Positions 1 through 10,662 are shown, counted from the stretch's first letter. The stretch: DNA of 64,000 bases from Tectiglobus sp965223355 (GCA_965223355.1 CBDCWE010000003.1:2356001-2420000), one strand, 5' to 3'. The notes: generated from the sequence alone by a model not told the origin. Translations and numbers: made by a program.

Positions 1-475
1 TCATGTCGGTCATGCACAAGTGAACGCCGCAAATCAGTGGCATTCTCGCGAGGTTAGGCAACACGTCGCCGACGAGCTTCCGTTCAAATTCCTCACGTTC
101 GCTGTCAGGCAAGGTCAGTCGGAGCGTTGCCAGTGCGCCTCCAGAGCCAGGGCCAAAACTGGCTTTCACGCGAGTAAGTGCACGAAACGTATCGCGAAAG
201 GTCTGAGTTGCTCGTCGTGTCCAGGGCGTTGGCGCATTGAGGCGGTTCAGGTAATCTTGACCCGTAGTCACCTCGGGCGTCGCAGTTTCGTAGAGTGTGA
301 AGAAAAGCGGAGCGGTTTCCTTGTCGGCGGCACGATAGCGCCGCCCCCTGCGAAAGCCCGGAATGCCGACACGTTCTGGCATGTGCTCTTCGTTGTGCCA
401 GGCATAGAAATCATCCAGTTGGCCATCAGCTATGCCGTTCCAAATACAGACGGCTCCTTCTCCACATAATGCCAT
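1..475 (-). CDS. EthD-like alpha/beta-barrel protein, 3' end outside window
   Basis: An open frame runs on the minus strand from an ATG at 475 to the left edge without a stop, so the C-terminus is missing. The translation begins MALCGEGAVCIWNGIADGQL and contains DDFYAWHNEEHMPERVGIPGF-type sequence at about residues 21-40. The W-H-N-E-E-H-M pattern is typical of EthD/dimeric alpha-beta-barrel proteins, which are small cytoplasmic proteins of mostly unknown or catabolic-accessory role. About 158 residues are visible, and a second half starting near residue 105 (KASFGPGSGGALATLRL) suggests a duplicated barrel. The opposite-strand frame over the same bases has no family resemblance and is taken as a shadow. 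The function is unassigned. Confidence 0.7.
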   Translation of the reverse strand, partial: MALCGEGAVCIWNGIADGQLDDFYAWHNEEHMPERVGIPGFRRGRRYRAADKETAPLFFTLYETATPEVTTGQDYLNRLNAPTPWTRRATQTFRDTFRALTRVKASFGPGSGGALATLRLTLPDSEREEFERKLVGDVLPNLARMPLICGVHLCMTDM

Positions 476-789
476 TTCAGTCACCTACATCTCGCTAGAA
501 CGCCACGGGCACAGTTTATCTGATTTTGTCGCGGGAGGCCTCCTTGCATCGATGCATGACGATGAACGCCGGAACCTCATTCGACATACTAGCCTTATTG
601 CGATTGCATTCTAGTGTTCCGACTTACCTAACCCGGATCATGCATCATAAACACGCGCAAGTCGCTTGATGTGAGGGGCGCGCGTCTTCGTTCGGTGCGG
701 TCGGACCGTTTTTCGGGGCTCGCTGTGCAACGCGTTCGGGGTTGATCTGCCTTGTCGGGCGGCGCTTTGGGCCTACCTGCCCGGTGGGC

Positions 790-1066
790 TAGATGTGTAT
801 TTCCAGAAGGTTGTTCGCATTCTCCGTTGGAGATTGTCCATTCGGTCCGGGTCGGGGAAGCTGATGTTGCACAACGTCAGTGATTCACCGGAGGAGCGAA
901 TGAACACCCACAAGAATGCACCCCTTACACCGGCAGGTCGAGAGCGCATGGTCCGCGCCGTTGTGGATGACGGCAAATCAAAGGCCGCTGTTGCTCGGGC
1001 CTTCCGCACAACCGCCAAAACTGTCGGCAAATGGGTTGGACGGTTCGGTGAGCACGGCGTCCATGA
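790..1066 (+). mobile_element. IS481-family left-end fragment with truncated transposase
   Basis: A left end starting near TGTATTTCCAGAAGGTTG is followed by a frame starting at 901 (MNTHKNAPLTPAGRERMVRA), the N-terminal helix-turn-helix of IS481 transposases. It runs through KTVGKWVGRF and then joins IS1380 sequence near 1060-1066, so the DDE domain is absent. The same left end recurs at 15908 and the same HTH segment at 22086. The fragment therefore belongs to an element that was once active here. It is non-functional and sits inside the IS1380 remnant. Confidence 0.75.
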
Positions 1067-1457
1067 TTTCGCGTTCCTGATGCGCCTCGTCAGATGCTTG
1101 ATCAGCGTGCGCACTTGCTAGCCGTTCGGCGTTTTCGCCGGGCGCAGGATGGCGGCGACCGGCAGGCCGCTCGCGCCATGATAAACATGCATCGGTGCAA
1201 AGCCGCGCGCGTTGTGATGCGCGTTCCAGAAACTGAGTTGTCGGCCGCCGTGGGCGGCATCGAACGTATCATCAATGTCGAAGATATCGCACTGTGACGG
1301 CGTCACGTGGCCTGTGAATTGATCGACGAAAGCCTTGGCAAGCCGCCCTGCGTCGGTCTTGCTCGGCGCATTTTCGAAGCGGCTGATGGTCGATTGCGAG
1401 GCGAGCGGAGCGCCGCTTTCAGGACAGCGCACGACCGCCATCTTCATCACCGGATCA

Positions 1458-1594
1458 TAGCGCAACCTGCCTTTATTCGGAATCGGAACGATCCCGAATA
1501 AAGGCAGAAAGTTGCTCGCCTCTAAAGTGGCGATCATCTTTGTGCTTTAAGTTGGAACCGCAATAGCGGTTCCAACTTAAAGCACGATGATCTA
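1458..1594 (+). repeat. Family A double-hairpin repeat, copy A1, inside IS1380 transposase
   Basis: This is the reference copy for family A. Hairpin 1 is built from TGCCTTTATTCGG and its complement CCGAATAAAGGCA. A linker, GCCTCTAAAGTGGC, follows. Hairpin 2 is built from TGCTTTAAGTTGGAACCGC and its complement. It lies between the codons for LDGLR and YDPVMKM of the IS1380 transposase. TAGCGC is present on both sides, consistent with a short duplication that includes TA. The host frame would rejoin exactly if the element were removed. Confidence 0.9.
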
Positions 1595-2085
1595 GCGCAG
1601 ACCATCGAGATCGACGCCGTCTGCGTAGCCGCAGCAGATGGCGAACACGCGCGCCTTGATGATCTCCACCTGCCGATGGCGGATACGGGTCGGATCGCGC
1701 CGGTCCGGCAAAGCCGAGGCAAGGCGGGCAACGACCCCGGTCCTCTTCTCGGCGCCACGCAGCACCAGCAAGCCCGCGTCGGACGACTGGTTGGCGCCAT
1801 CGAAATCGATTGTGAGTTTCTTGGATCGAACCGCTGGCAGCTCGAAGGCAAGCGGCGTAGCTTCGGTCATGGCTGTGGCGCTCGGCGGTGGAACGCAGCA
1901 CATCGTCTCGACACCAATTTGTTACGTCATCCCAAAGCTTTTGCGCCACAGCCAAACAATCATGAATCAGCCTCGATGCATAATTCGGGTTAGGGTCCTT
2001 TCCAGCCTCCTGTGAGGCCCAGCGCGGCCCGTTCTACTGGCGCGGCGTGCTGCGACCCGGCAGAGCTTCGACAAGGAGAATGCAA

Positions 2086-2472
2086 ATGCAAACTTCGATC
2101 TTCATCGCCAAGCTGATGGGTCCCGTGATCGGCGTGGCGGGTCTTGGGTTTTTGTTCAACCGGTCCGCATTCATCGACATGGCGCGGGATTTCCTGAACA
2201 GCACGGGCTTGATCGTGATGTCGGGATTTCTGGCACTGACGATGGGACTTGCAATCGTCAACACCCACAACGTGTGGGTTGCCGGCTGGCCGGTGATCAT
2301 CACGATTTTCGGCTGGCTCGCCGTCATCGGCGGCATCATGCGCATTACGATGCCGGACGTAACGCGAACGATTGCTGAAAGGATGCTGAACCTCACCAAC
2401 TTCATCACCATCGAGGCCATCATTCTGATCGGCCTCGGCGCATGGCTGAGTTACGTCGGCTATCTCGCATAG
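2086..2472 (+). CDS. Small integral membrane protein, four predicted helices
   Basis: A 128-residue protein starts at ATG 2086 (MQTSIFIAKLMGPVIGVAGL), preceded by AAGGAG eight bases upstream, which is why the longer upstream frame is rejected. Hydrophobic stretches fall at roughly residues 5-25, 45-62, 66-86 and 108-126, with short polar loops, so it should be an inner-membrane protein. I do not recognise a family with certainty. It resembles the small uncharacterised four-helix proteins common in alphaproteobacteria. It stands alone between the IS1380 remnant and another membrane protein. Its stop is followed at once by GACCACTAG, a motif recurring after other genes in the window. Confidence 0.7.
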   Translation: MQTSIFIAKLMGPVIGVAGLGFLFNRSAFIDMARDFLNSTGLIVMSGFLALTMGLAIVNTHNVWVAGWPVIITIFGWLAVIGGIMRITMPDVTRTIAERMLNLTNFITIEAIILIGLGAWLSYVGYLA

Positions 2473-2666
2473 ACCACTAGCCGGCGCGAGGAAGCATCCC
2501 TTGCGCCGCTCCCTGAAACTTGCGCGTTGGCGCAAGATCTTCTTTAACAATGCGTTAACTGTTTAATGACTGCGTCATCATTGTCGCGAGGCCGACCCTG
2601 TCCACCGACCGGAAAATTCCGTTCATCGATCTCGCCGCACGCAGCTTCATTCATGCGGCCAGGAAT

Positions 2667-3464
2667 GTGCGAACAATCTGGTGGTTGTTCTTGGCCCCAT
2701 CGCTGTTCGCCACCCTCGCGGTTGTGGCCGAGCGCATCATCAGATTAGAAGCAACCGGCGTGCCTGTCCGGGGCATGCCGCATTGGCTCGATGAGATCGT
2801 ATGGGCACCGTTTTATGCCTGGATGCTTATCGCTGCATTACAGAGCCTGACTTCGGGCAAGAGGGCGCACTGGCAGAATTTGCCAGCGTTCGACGCAAAA
2901 TTTGCGCTCATCGTTCTGGCACTCGCGGCGACCAGTATTACCATGAACCTGGTGCCGCAGATCGAACCAGCAATTCGCTTCTTTTATCTTGAAGTTTGGG
3001 CCGTTCTTGCTGGTTCGAATGATCGACTAGAATTCTTCGATCCGCGCGTCGTCGATCCGCGCGTCGTCGCGCTGGTGTTGTTTTTGGCAGACTGTCTGAT
3101 GATATCGCTCAGATCACTCATCGCCCTGGCCGTTACGCCACTACTTTGGTCTTGGATGGTGACGGGCAAGGCCTTTGCTGCCTCATACTTTGGCGTCGTT
3201 CGCAACAGTTGGCTCCGCGCCCTGGCGTTCTTCATCATCTTTGAGATTGTCTTTCACCAAATGAGCGTACTGTTTTGGGTGACCGCTTATCGCATCGCGC
3301 CAAAATTTCCCCCGCCGGCCGTGCTCGATTGGCGAGACCATGTTCTGCCGGAACTCCTGTTTCAACTTCTCTGGCTACCATTCTTATTCATTGGTGGATT
3401 CGCACTCATCGTCTCCTCGACCATCATCTTCTGCAGATGGGTCGAGGAAAGAACGGCGACGTAA
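2667..3464 (+). CDS. Polytopic membrane protein of unknown function
   Basis: A 265-residue hydrophobic protein, with GTG at 2667 as the first plausible start in frame. About six membrane segments are visible (near residues 3-20, 40-60, 78-98, 132-160, 185-205 and 235-258). Many arginines face the loops. No catalytic or transport motif stands out and I do not recognise the family. A CTG further upstream in the same frame could extend the N-terminus. A perfect 15-bp tandem duplication at 3039-3068 encodes DPRVVDPRVV, a recent in-frame expansion. It has no operon partner on the same strand within 600 bases. Confidence 0.6.
   Translation: MRTIWWLFLAPSLFATLAVVAERIIRLEATGVPVRGMPHWLDEIVWAPFYAWMLIAALQSLTSGKRAHWQNLPAFDAKFALIVLALAATSITMNLVPQIEPAIRFFYLEVWAVLAGSNDRLEFFDPRVVDPRVVALVLFLADCLMISLRSLIALAVTPLLWSWMVTGKAFAASYFGVVRNSWLRALAFFIIFEIVFHQMSVLFWVTAYRIAPKFPPPAVLDWRDHVLPELLFQLLWLPFLFIGGFALIVSSTIIFCRWVEERTAT
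3039..3068 (+). repeat. 15-bp tandem duplication inside membrane-protein gene
   Basis: GATCCGCGCGTCGTC occurs twice in direct tandem, adding five codons (DPRVV) in frame. This looks like replication slippage. Confidence 0.85.
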
Positions 3465-3867
3465 ACCAATTGCAGAACGCAGCGCGTTGCCTGTAGCGCA
3501 CCTCATGCCGGCACGGTTCCGCCAATCTCGTCCAGCCTCGCTTGCACAGCCATCTTGTCGAGGCTGGCAAGCGGCAAGCTGGTGGTTGTTTGACCTGTGG
3601 TCAGCGGCGATTGTTGTTCCATCGTGTCTCGGGGGGCGGAAATTGCCGATATTTGTCGATATCACTCGACACAATAGAACTTGTGCGTTCGGGCAACGCT
3701 GCAGCGCCCTTTGCACCGGTCACAGCCGATCACCGTTTGCCGGCATCGTTGTCGCACAGAGCAACGTCGGCGCGGCCTCCGGGCCCAACGGTGTGGGGCG
3801 CGCTCACCTGTGATACCCACCGGTGAACAAGGCTTGCAAATTTGACCGGTTTCCACCACATTGGCGC
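3465..3867. other. Intergenic region ahead of the TPP riboswitch
   Basis: About 400 bases without a convincing gene. The frames on both strands here lack homology-like motifs and overlap each other heavily. The promoter for the riboswitch-thiC transcript must lie in its right-hand part. I do not see a clear -35/-10 pair. Confidence 0.5.
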
Positions 3868-4028
3868 TATTCCGAGGGGCGCCGGGGTACCGGCTGAGAT
3901 CTGGCTGATCTTGATCCTGCTCCGGTCGATCGTCTTCACAGCCGAGACAATGTGAGACGACCGCCGGTCGCACAAGCGAGCCGCCAGAGCACCCTTTGAA
4001 CCTGATCCGGGTCATGCCGGCGAAGGGA
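3868..4028 (+). promoter_or_regulatory. TPP riboswitch (THI element) of thiC
   Basis: Both conserved halves of the thiamine pyrophosphate aptamer are readable. The left half is GAGGGGCGCC, then ACCGGCTGAGAT. The right half is CACCCTTTGAACCTGATCCG followed by GGTCATGCCGGCGAAGGGA. TCCG and CGGA close the outer stem. A long insertion of roughly 80 nt between the halves would form an extended P3 arm. The aptamer ends about 120 nt before the thiC start. Known behaviour of this class is repression of the downstream gene when TPP binds, by blocking translation or terminating transcription. Which applies here is not decided. Confidence 0.93.
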
Positions 4029-4148
4029 CGGATTTGGCAATCCCCCTCCACGCGCTGACCGCAAACCGTCCGCTGCACGATGATATTGTGCGCGCGGCAA
4101 ATTTCCACGCTTCTCACATGGTTGGGCGGCGGCGATAGGGAGAGAACG

Positions 4149-6038
<1,890 letters not shown>

Positions 6039-6046
6039 GTGGATCG

Positions 6047-6560
6047 GTGAGAATAGCCGGCGACAGAAAGAAGATCATTATTGTCGCCGGCCCCAATGGT
6101 GCAGGGAAATCGACGTTCATTAGAAACTTTCTCTCAGAGCAATCGCAGCACTTCGTCGTGTTGAATGCGGATGAGATCCGGCAGGAACCCGAAATTAAAC
6201 TCAATCAAAGCAAGCAGAAAGAGAAATGCTGGCGCGCCTAAATGAGAGAATTGTGGCGCTGGCAGATATCATCATCGAAACGACGTTGGCTGCCAGGATC
6301 CATGCTCAGAAGATTGGAAACTGGGCTACACGATTACATTGATATACCTGCGCCTGCCGGATGCTCAAACTGCTATAGCGCGTGTACGTCAACGTGTATC
6401 TGAAGGCGGCCACGCGATACCCGAAGAGGTCATTCAGCGGCGGTTTCCGAAGAGCCTGCAGTATCTTGAAGAGCTGTACAAACCCGCAGTTGATGAATGG
6501 TATGTTTACGATTTGGTCAATGGAAGCTTCGAATTAACCGAAGGTTGGAAGCGGCGATGA
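6047..6560 (+). pseudogene. Zeta-toxin-like AAA kinase, broken by frameshifts
   Basis: The first part (GTG 6047) reads IIIVAGPNGAGKSTFIRNFL, with a clean Walker A at about residues 14-22, then LNADEIRQEP. The frame then shifts near 6225 into EMLARLNERIVALADIIIET and again near 6320 into LIYLRLPDAQTAIARVRQRV, SEGGHAIPEEVIQRRF and LEELYKPAVDEWYVYD. All three pieces align in order with the chromosomal zeta-toxin/UDP-GlcNAc-kinase-like family. Two compensating frameshifts make the gene a pseudogene unless these are sequencing errors. It begins nine bases after thiC and its end overlaps the next gene by ATGA, so the two were probably translated together. Confidence 0.8.
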
Positions 6561-7327
6561 GCACAGAATCTCACGAGCAGGCAATTCGCGTTGCACTGGA
6601 TCGCGCAGCTCGTGACGCCAAATCCCAAAGCTCGGAAAAACGTAGCGGAAAGCTCGACGTCGGGTCCGGTGCCGTCGCGATAAGGCTTCGCGATGAAATG
6701 CGCATTGCGACCCTCAACTGGGCGACGGTGGAAGCCTTCAACAATCATTTCGAGAGTTTTCGTGACGAATTGCATGAACGCGGAGCTTGGCAACCACCAA
6801 TGTTTGCGATGAGAGCTGTTGTCCGCGATGTTATTATGGCGCTCATGCGACTGACTGAGCCTGCTGGCGCCAAAGGCGAACGCCAGACGCTACTCGTGTT
6901 GGCTGCAGATCTGTTCGCGCGAGATCCGAAACATTTGTGCGAAGAATTCGGAACAACGGAGCACGAAGTTGAGGCTTCGCTCGATCTTCTCCGACAGCAT
7001 TTGCCGGCCGATGGAAACTGGCCCAAGGCTAGCGACAGCTATCAGCTCTCTACGCTGCGGACCACTTTCCGGCCAATTCGCAACAGCCTCATTGCGCATG
7101 CCGCGATCTATAGCTCGCTTGATCTAAGGAATGACGTTCCGAAAGTCCGCGAGTTTTTGCAGGTCGTCTCCATGCTGACCGACCAACTCTGCAAAGTCTG
7201 CAATGTGGAGACGGACGATCCGAGCGAACTTTGGGATGCCGCCCTTGGCGAAGCTGAAATGTTTTGGGGCATCGTTCGGAATGGTGCCGCCCGCTCAACC
7301 GAAAATGGTGGCCTCCATAACGATTGA
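6557..7327 (+). CDS. HEPN/AbiU2-like protein coupled to the zeta-like kinase
   Basis: A 256-residue soluble, mostly helical protein. The start at ATG 6557 overlaps the stop of the kinase frame (ATGA), implying translational coupling. Near residues 170-182 it has FRPIRNSLIAHA, an R-x5-H arrangement (R175, H181) like the catalytic motif of HEPN ribonucleases, in a setting resembling HEPN_AbiU2. The N-terminal 40 residues (SHEQAIRVALDRAARDAKSQ) look like the short antitoxin-like partner often found beside chromosomal zeta kinases, so this may be a fusion. Toxin-antitoxin or abortive-infection function is inferred only. The family assignment rests on one motif plus helical character. Confidence 0.6.
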   Translation: MSTESHEQAIRVALDRAARDAKSQSSEKRSGKLDVGSGAVAIRLRDEMRIATLNWATVEAFNNHFESFRDELHERGAWQPPMFAMRAVVRDVIMALMRLTEPAGAKGERQTLLVLAADLFARDPKHLCEEFGTTEHEVEASLDLLRQHLPADGNWPKASDSYQLSTLRTTFRPIRNSLIAHAAIYSSLDLRNDVPKVREFLQVVSMLTDQLCKVCNVETDDPSELWDAALGEAEMFWGIVRNGAARSTENGGLHND

Positions 7328-7461
7328 TATCGGATCGAGAATTCCAAGCCCGAGCTATGGCGTTTCAGAGTTGGCCCCGCGCCATCCCGCTCCCTCGACC
7401 GGCCGCCCTCACGAACCAGGGCAGCGCATCTGAATGCGCCATTTTAGGTGATTGAGACCAC

Positions 7462-7601
7462 TAGAGCAACTTTCTGCCTTTATTCGGAATCGGAACGATC
7501 CCGAATAAAGGCAGAAAGTTGCTCGCCTCTAAAGTGGCGATCATCTTTGTGCTTTAAGTTGGAACCGCAATAGCGGTTCCAACTTAAAGCACGATGATCT
7601 A
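7462..7601 (+). repeat. Family A double-hairpin repeat, copy A2
   Basis: A full copy in which both hairpins are nearly perfect; hairpin 1 is extended with AAAGTTGC arms. It is bounded by CTAG on both sides and directly preceded by GACCACTAG. The left flank (7433-7461, GCGCCATTTTAGGTGATTG) matches in inverted form a stretch before the gene at 12230, so it joins another dispersed repeat. It lies between the HEPN-like gene and the SNase-like gene. Confidence 0.92.
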
Positions 7602-7670
7602 GGCCTTGGCCTTTCGTACCAGTTCGCGCTATTGATAAGCAGGCAGATTATTTGTTGCTTGGTGCGCTGG

Positions 7671-8438
7671 ATGTCGGTGTCGCGTTGCCTTTGTGTTGGG
7701 TCGGCTTTGGCGCTCATTGCCGTGCCTGTGTCCGGTCCGGCTGTCGGTCAGATCCGGCCAGGCCATACGCTCACCGCGGCTGACGGCGCAATCGACGTGA
7801 TCTCCGGCGGCCGGCTCTGGATCGGCATCCAACACATCACGCTCGACGGCATCAGCGTACCGAGGCCGGATGAACCGTGCCTGCGCGATGGCCGCGACCA
7901 GGGCTGTGCGGCCAAGGCAAAGGCCGTGTTGGTTGCGCGTGCCGGGCGGGGTGACTTTCGCTGCGAACTGGTCCTGACAGCGGCCGGCCGCCCGCGGATG
8001 CGCAGCAATCGCTATGCCGCGGTCTGCTATGCTGGTGCACGTGATGTCAATCAGGAACTGGTCGCGCGCGGCTGGGCTCTGGCGGCACGTGGTAAGTCGG
8101 GCGACAGATACCGCGGGGCTGAGCGCGACGCGCGCAGCAAACGGCTCGGGCTCCATGCTACCCAATTCTCGATCGATACTGAACCACCCAAATTCACGTT
8201 TGCGCAGCTCCTGAAGATGCTCGCGCGCCAAGCGCGGCGCTATCCGGTGGCCGTGATCATCGCGCCATGGGGCATTGCCGTTGGTTCGGTTCTTCTGCTC
8301 ATCCTCTTGCGCTGGCGCGCCCGCCGTCAGATTGCGCGGCTGCAGTTCGAACTCGGCAAAACAACAGGGCTGCTCGAGGCGTCGCATCCGGTGCCAATGC
8401 CTGAGCCCGAACCGATCAAGCGGCTGGCGGAGCGATAA
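7671..8438 (+). CDS. Secreted SNase-like protein with C-terminal membrane anchor
   Basis: A 255-residue protein. The ATG at 7671 gives a good signal peptide (MSVSRCLCVGSALALIAVPV), so this start is chosen over the one 39 bases upstream. Residues about 30-165 follow the thermonuclease (SNase) fold pattern: RLWIGIQHITLDGI, then RYAAVCYAGARDVNQELVAR and GWALAA, then a Y-x3-E-R-D-AR segment. The usual catalytic arginine/aspartate positions are not obvious, so activity is doubtful. A hydrophobic helix at about residues 195-220 followed by RWRARRQ suggests anchoring. No operon partner is evident, and phaC lies about 280 bases downstream. Confidence 0.65.
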   Translation: MSVSRCLCVGSALALIAVPVSGPAVGQIRPGHTLTAADGAIDVISGGRLWIGIQHITLDGISVPRPDEPCLRDGRDQGCAAKAKAVLVARAGRGDFRCELVLTAAGRPRMRSNRYAAVCYAGARDVNQELVARGWALAARGKSGDRYRGAERDARSKRLGLHATQFSIDTEPPKFTFAQLLKMLARQARRYPVAVIIAPWGIAVGSVLLLILLRWRARRQIARLQFELGKTTGLLEASHPVPMPEPEPIKRLAER

Positions 8439-8716
8439 CCTGTTACGCTGGCACCACAGCGTTGTCCGGCCCGCCGGCGTGGGCGCTGCCGACCCGCCGC
8501 CCACGGGCGATGATGTCATGGCCGGCCGGCATGCGGATGCGCCAATGTCGATTGCCTGGTCTCCCGGCGGCCGCGGTCGGCAACTCACCATCGGTAAAGG
8601 AATACTGGTGCCAGATCTATCAAGGCAATATAAGATCACAGTATGATCACCAGCACACGGTCCCGACATGGTCCCGAGCTGGTCGTGTTGCCGAACAACA
8701 GCGTGAGCCGATACCA

Positions 8717-10534
8717 ATGCCAACGAAGCCCGTAGAATTCGATCCTTCGGCCTACACCGTGAAGGACCCGCAGGAGTTCGCCCAAAATATGCTGCGCCTC
8801 TTCGAGGAGGGCAGCAAGGCGATGACCGAGATGATGTCGCATACGGATCAGACGTCGTCACCGTTTTCGACCGCCCAGGAAATTGCCGAAGCGTCGCGGA
8901 CGATGGGCGATATCTCGCAGCGCTGGATGTCGGAACCGACCAAGCTGGCCAACGCCCAAGTCGAGCTGTTCCAGGGTTACGCGGAAATCTGGAACAACAC
9001 GGTGCAGCGCATGTTTGGACAGGAGGCAGAACCGGTTGCCCAGCCGGAGGCCGGAGACAATCGTTTCAGAGACCCCGAGTGGACCTCAAACCCATATTTT
9101 GACTACTGGAAACAGGTCTACCTGCTGACCAGCCGCTGGGCCGAGGAACAACTTGAGGAAACCGACGGGCTCGACGAGGAAGAACGCCATAAGGCTCGCT
9201 TTCACTTGCGACAGGTGACCAGCGCGCTGGCGCCTTCCAACTTTCCAATGACCAATCCCGAGGTGTTTCGCGAGACGCTGTCATCCAACGGTCGCAATCT
9301 CGTCGAAGGCATGACCAATCTGGTCAAGGACCTTGAGAAGTCGGACGATCTCCTGAAGATCAGTCAGACCGACAGCGAAGCCTTCGAGGTCGGGCGCAAT
9401 CTCGCCGTGACGCCGGGCAAAGTCGTCTACCAGAACGACATCATCCAGTTGATCCAATACACACCGTCGACCGACACGGTGCATCGCGTACCGCTATTGA
9501 TCGTGCCACCGTGGATCAACAAGTTCTATATCCTCGACCTTACCCAGCAGAAGTCGTTCATCAGATACGTCGTCGAGCAGGGCTTTACGGTGTTTGTGAT
9601 TTCCTGGGTCAACCCCGACAAGGCGCTCGCCGACAAGACCTTCGAAGATTATATGCAGGAGGGCATTCTGTCGGCAGCAAACGCCGTCCAGCGCGAGACC
9701 GGCGAGGCGCAATGCAACGTGCTTGGTTACTGCGTCGGCGGCACCTTGCTGGCGGCAACGCTGGCCTACCTGGCGCGCCGCGGTGACGACCCGTTCGCCT
9801 CTGCAACCTTCTTGACGACGCAGATCGATTTCACCAAGGCGGGTGATCTCAAAGTGTTCATCGACGATGGACAATTGCGCTCGCTCGAAGAGATGATGCG
9901 CGAGCGCGGCTTTCTCGACGGCTCGCGCATGGCCAATGTGTTCAACATGCTGCGCCCGCGCGACCTGATCTGGCCCTACATCATCAACAACTACATGCTT
10001 GGCAAGAAACCGTTCCCGTTCGACCTGCTGTTCTGGAACCAGGATTCGACCAGGCTGCCGGCTGCCAACCATCAGTTCTATTTGCGCGCCTTCTATCACG
10101 ACAACAAACTGGCAAAGGGAGAGATGTCGTTGTGTGGTGTTGATCTCGACATGACCAAGGTCAAGCTGCCGGTCTATGAACTCGCTGCCCGCGAAGATCA
10201 CATTGCGCCGGCCGAGTCCGTTCTCAAGGGTGCCAAACTGTTCAGCGGACCGGTCGAATACGTCCTGGCGGGCTCCGGGCACATCGCCGGTGTCATCAAT
10301 CCGCCGAACGCGGACCGCATCAAGTACCAGTACTGGACGAATGCGAACGGTCTCAAATCGGATTCGATCGAGAACTGGCTGAGGACGGCCACCGAGACAC
10401 CCGGATCGTGGTGGGGACACTGGACCGACTGGCTGGCGAAACACTCTGCCGACAAGATCGCGGCCCGTGAACCCGGCCAGGTCTCCGGCGTGATCGAGGA
10501 TGCGCCGGGATCCTACGTCAAAATGCGAACCTAG
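8717..10534 (+). CDS. phaC: Class I poly(3-hydroxyalkanoate) synthase PhaC
   Basis: A 605-residue protein with the alpha/beta-hydrolase domain in its C-terminal two thirds. The lipase-like box is GYCVGG with nucleophile C339. The catalytic partners are D494 in AAREDHIAP and H522 in GSGHIAGVINPP. The N-terminal domain (residues 1-190) matches class I PhaC proteins, and the length fits class I rather than the shorter class III. The enzyme polymerises 3-hydroxyacyl-CoA on carbon-storage granules. The start MPTKPVEFDPSAYTVKD at ATG 8717 fits the family, and the frame upstream has no homology. The stop lies in CTAGTGGTC. No phaAB or phasin gene is nearby. The ccr gene at 54701 suggests linked acyl-CoA metabolism elsewhere on the chromosome. 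Confidence 0.96.
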   Translation: MPTKPVEFDPSAYTVKDPQEFAQNMLRLFEEGSKAMTEMMSHTDQTSSPFSTAQEIAEASRTMGDISQRWMSEPTKLANAQVELFQGYAEIWNNTVQRMFGQEAEPVAQPEAGDNRFRDPEWTSNPYFDYWKQVYLLTSRWAEEQLEETDGLDEEERHKARFHLRQVTSALAPSNFPMTNPEVFRETLSSNGRNLVEGMTNLVKDLEKSDDLLKISQTDSEAFEVGRNLAVTPGKVVYQNDIIQLIQYTPSTDTVHRVPLLIVPPWINKFYILDLTQQKSFIRYVVEQGFTVFVISWVNPDKALADKTFEDYMQEGILSAANAVQRETGEAQCNVLGYCVGGTLLAATLAYLARRGDDPFASATFLTTQIDFTKAGDLKVFIDDGQLRSLEEMMRERGFLDGSRMANVFNMLRPRDLIWPYIINNYMLGKKPFPFDLLFWNQDSTRLPAANHQFYLRAFYHDNKLAKGEMSLCGVDLDMTKVKLPVYELAAREDHIAPAESVLKGAKLFSGPVEYVLAGSGHIAGVINPPNADRIKYQYWTNANGLKSDSIENWLRTATETPGSWWGHWTDWLAKHSADKIAAREPGQVSGVIEDAPGSYVKMRT

Positions 10535-10662
10535 TGGTCCCACTCCGACGGATGCTACCCATCCGTCTGCGCTGGAAAACGAGGCTAACCTTTTGTTTGT
10601 GCTCTGGAGTAACAGACGCTGGACGAGTTCCACCCGGGCATCAATCGTTTGATCCGGACCGC

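Larger units (their letters stand above)
625..1996 (-). mobile_element. IS1380-family insertion sequence remnant, interrupted
   Basis: Inverted ends are visible: CCTAACCCGGATCATGCATC near 626 and CCTAACCCGAATTATGCATC on the opposite strand near 1995. They bound transposase pieces on the minus strand. The N-terminal piece (1903 to about 1595) reads LTIDFDGANQSSDAGLLVLR, the conserved start of IS1380 transposases. A second piece (1457-1119) holds CPESGAPLASQSTISRFENA and FDIDDTFDAAHGG, the catalytic core region. A third piece after an in-frame TAG at 1118-1120 reads VRTLIKHLTRRIRNA. The gene is dead: a family A repeat splits it at 1458-1594, a nonsense codon follows, and an IS481 fragment replaces the C-terminal part. 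I see no clear target duplication flanking the ends. Confidence 0.8.

Noticed and set aside
20..469. Plus-strand open frame of 149 codons at the left edge
   Set aside because: The minus strand over the same bases reads as an EthD-like protein with a good start, and the plus frame has no family resemblance.
2047..2085. Longer N-terminus for the small membrane protein
   Set aside because: AAGGAG sits at the right distance from ATG 2086, and the upstream residues are not membrane-like.
7629..8861. 410-codon minus-strand frame opposite the SNase-like gene
   Set aside because: It crosses from the SNase-like gene into the phaC leader, is rich in Arg/Pro/Ala and has no recognisable domain.
9494..10633. 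379-codon antisense frame in phaC
   Set aside because: Shadow of phaC; it would end inside the phaC catalytic region with no homology.
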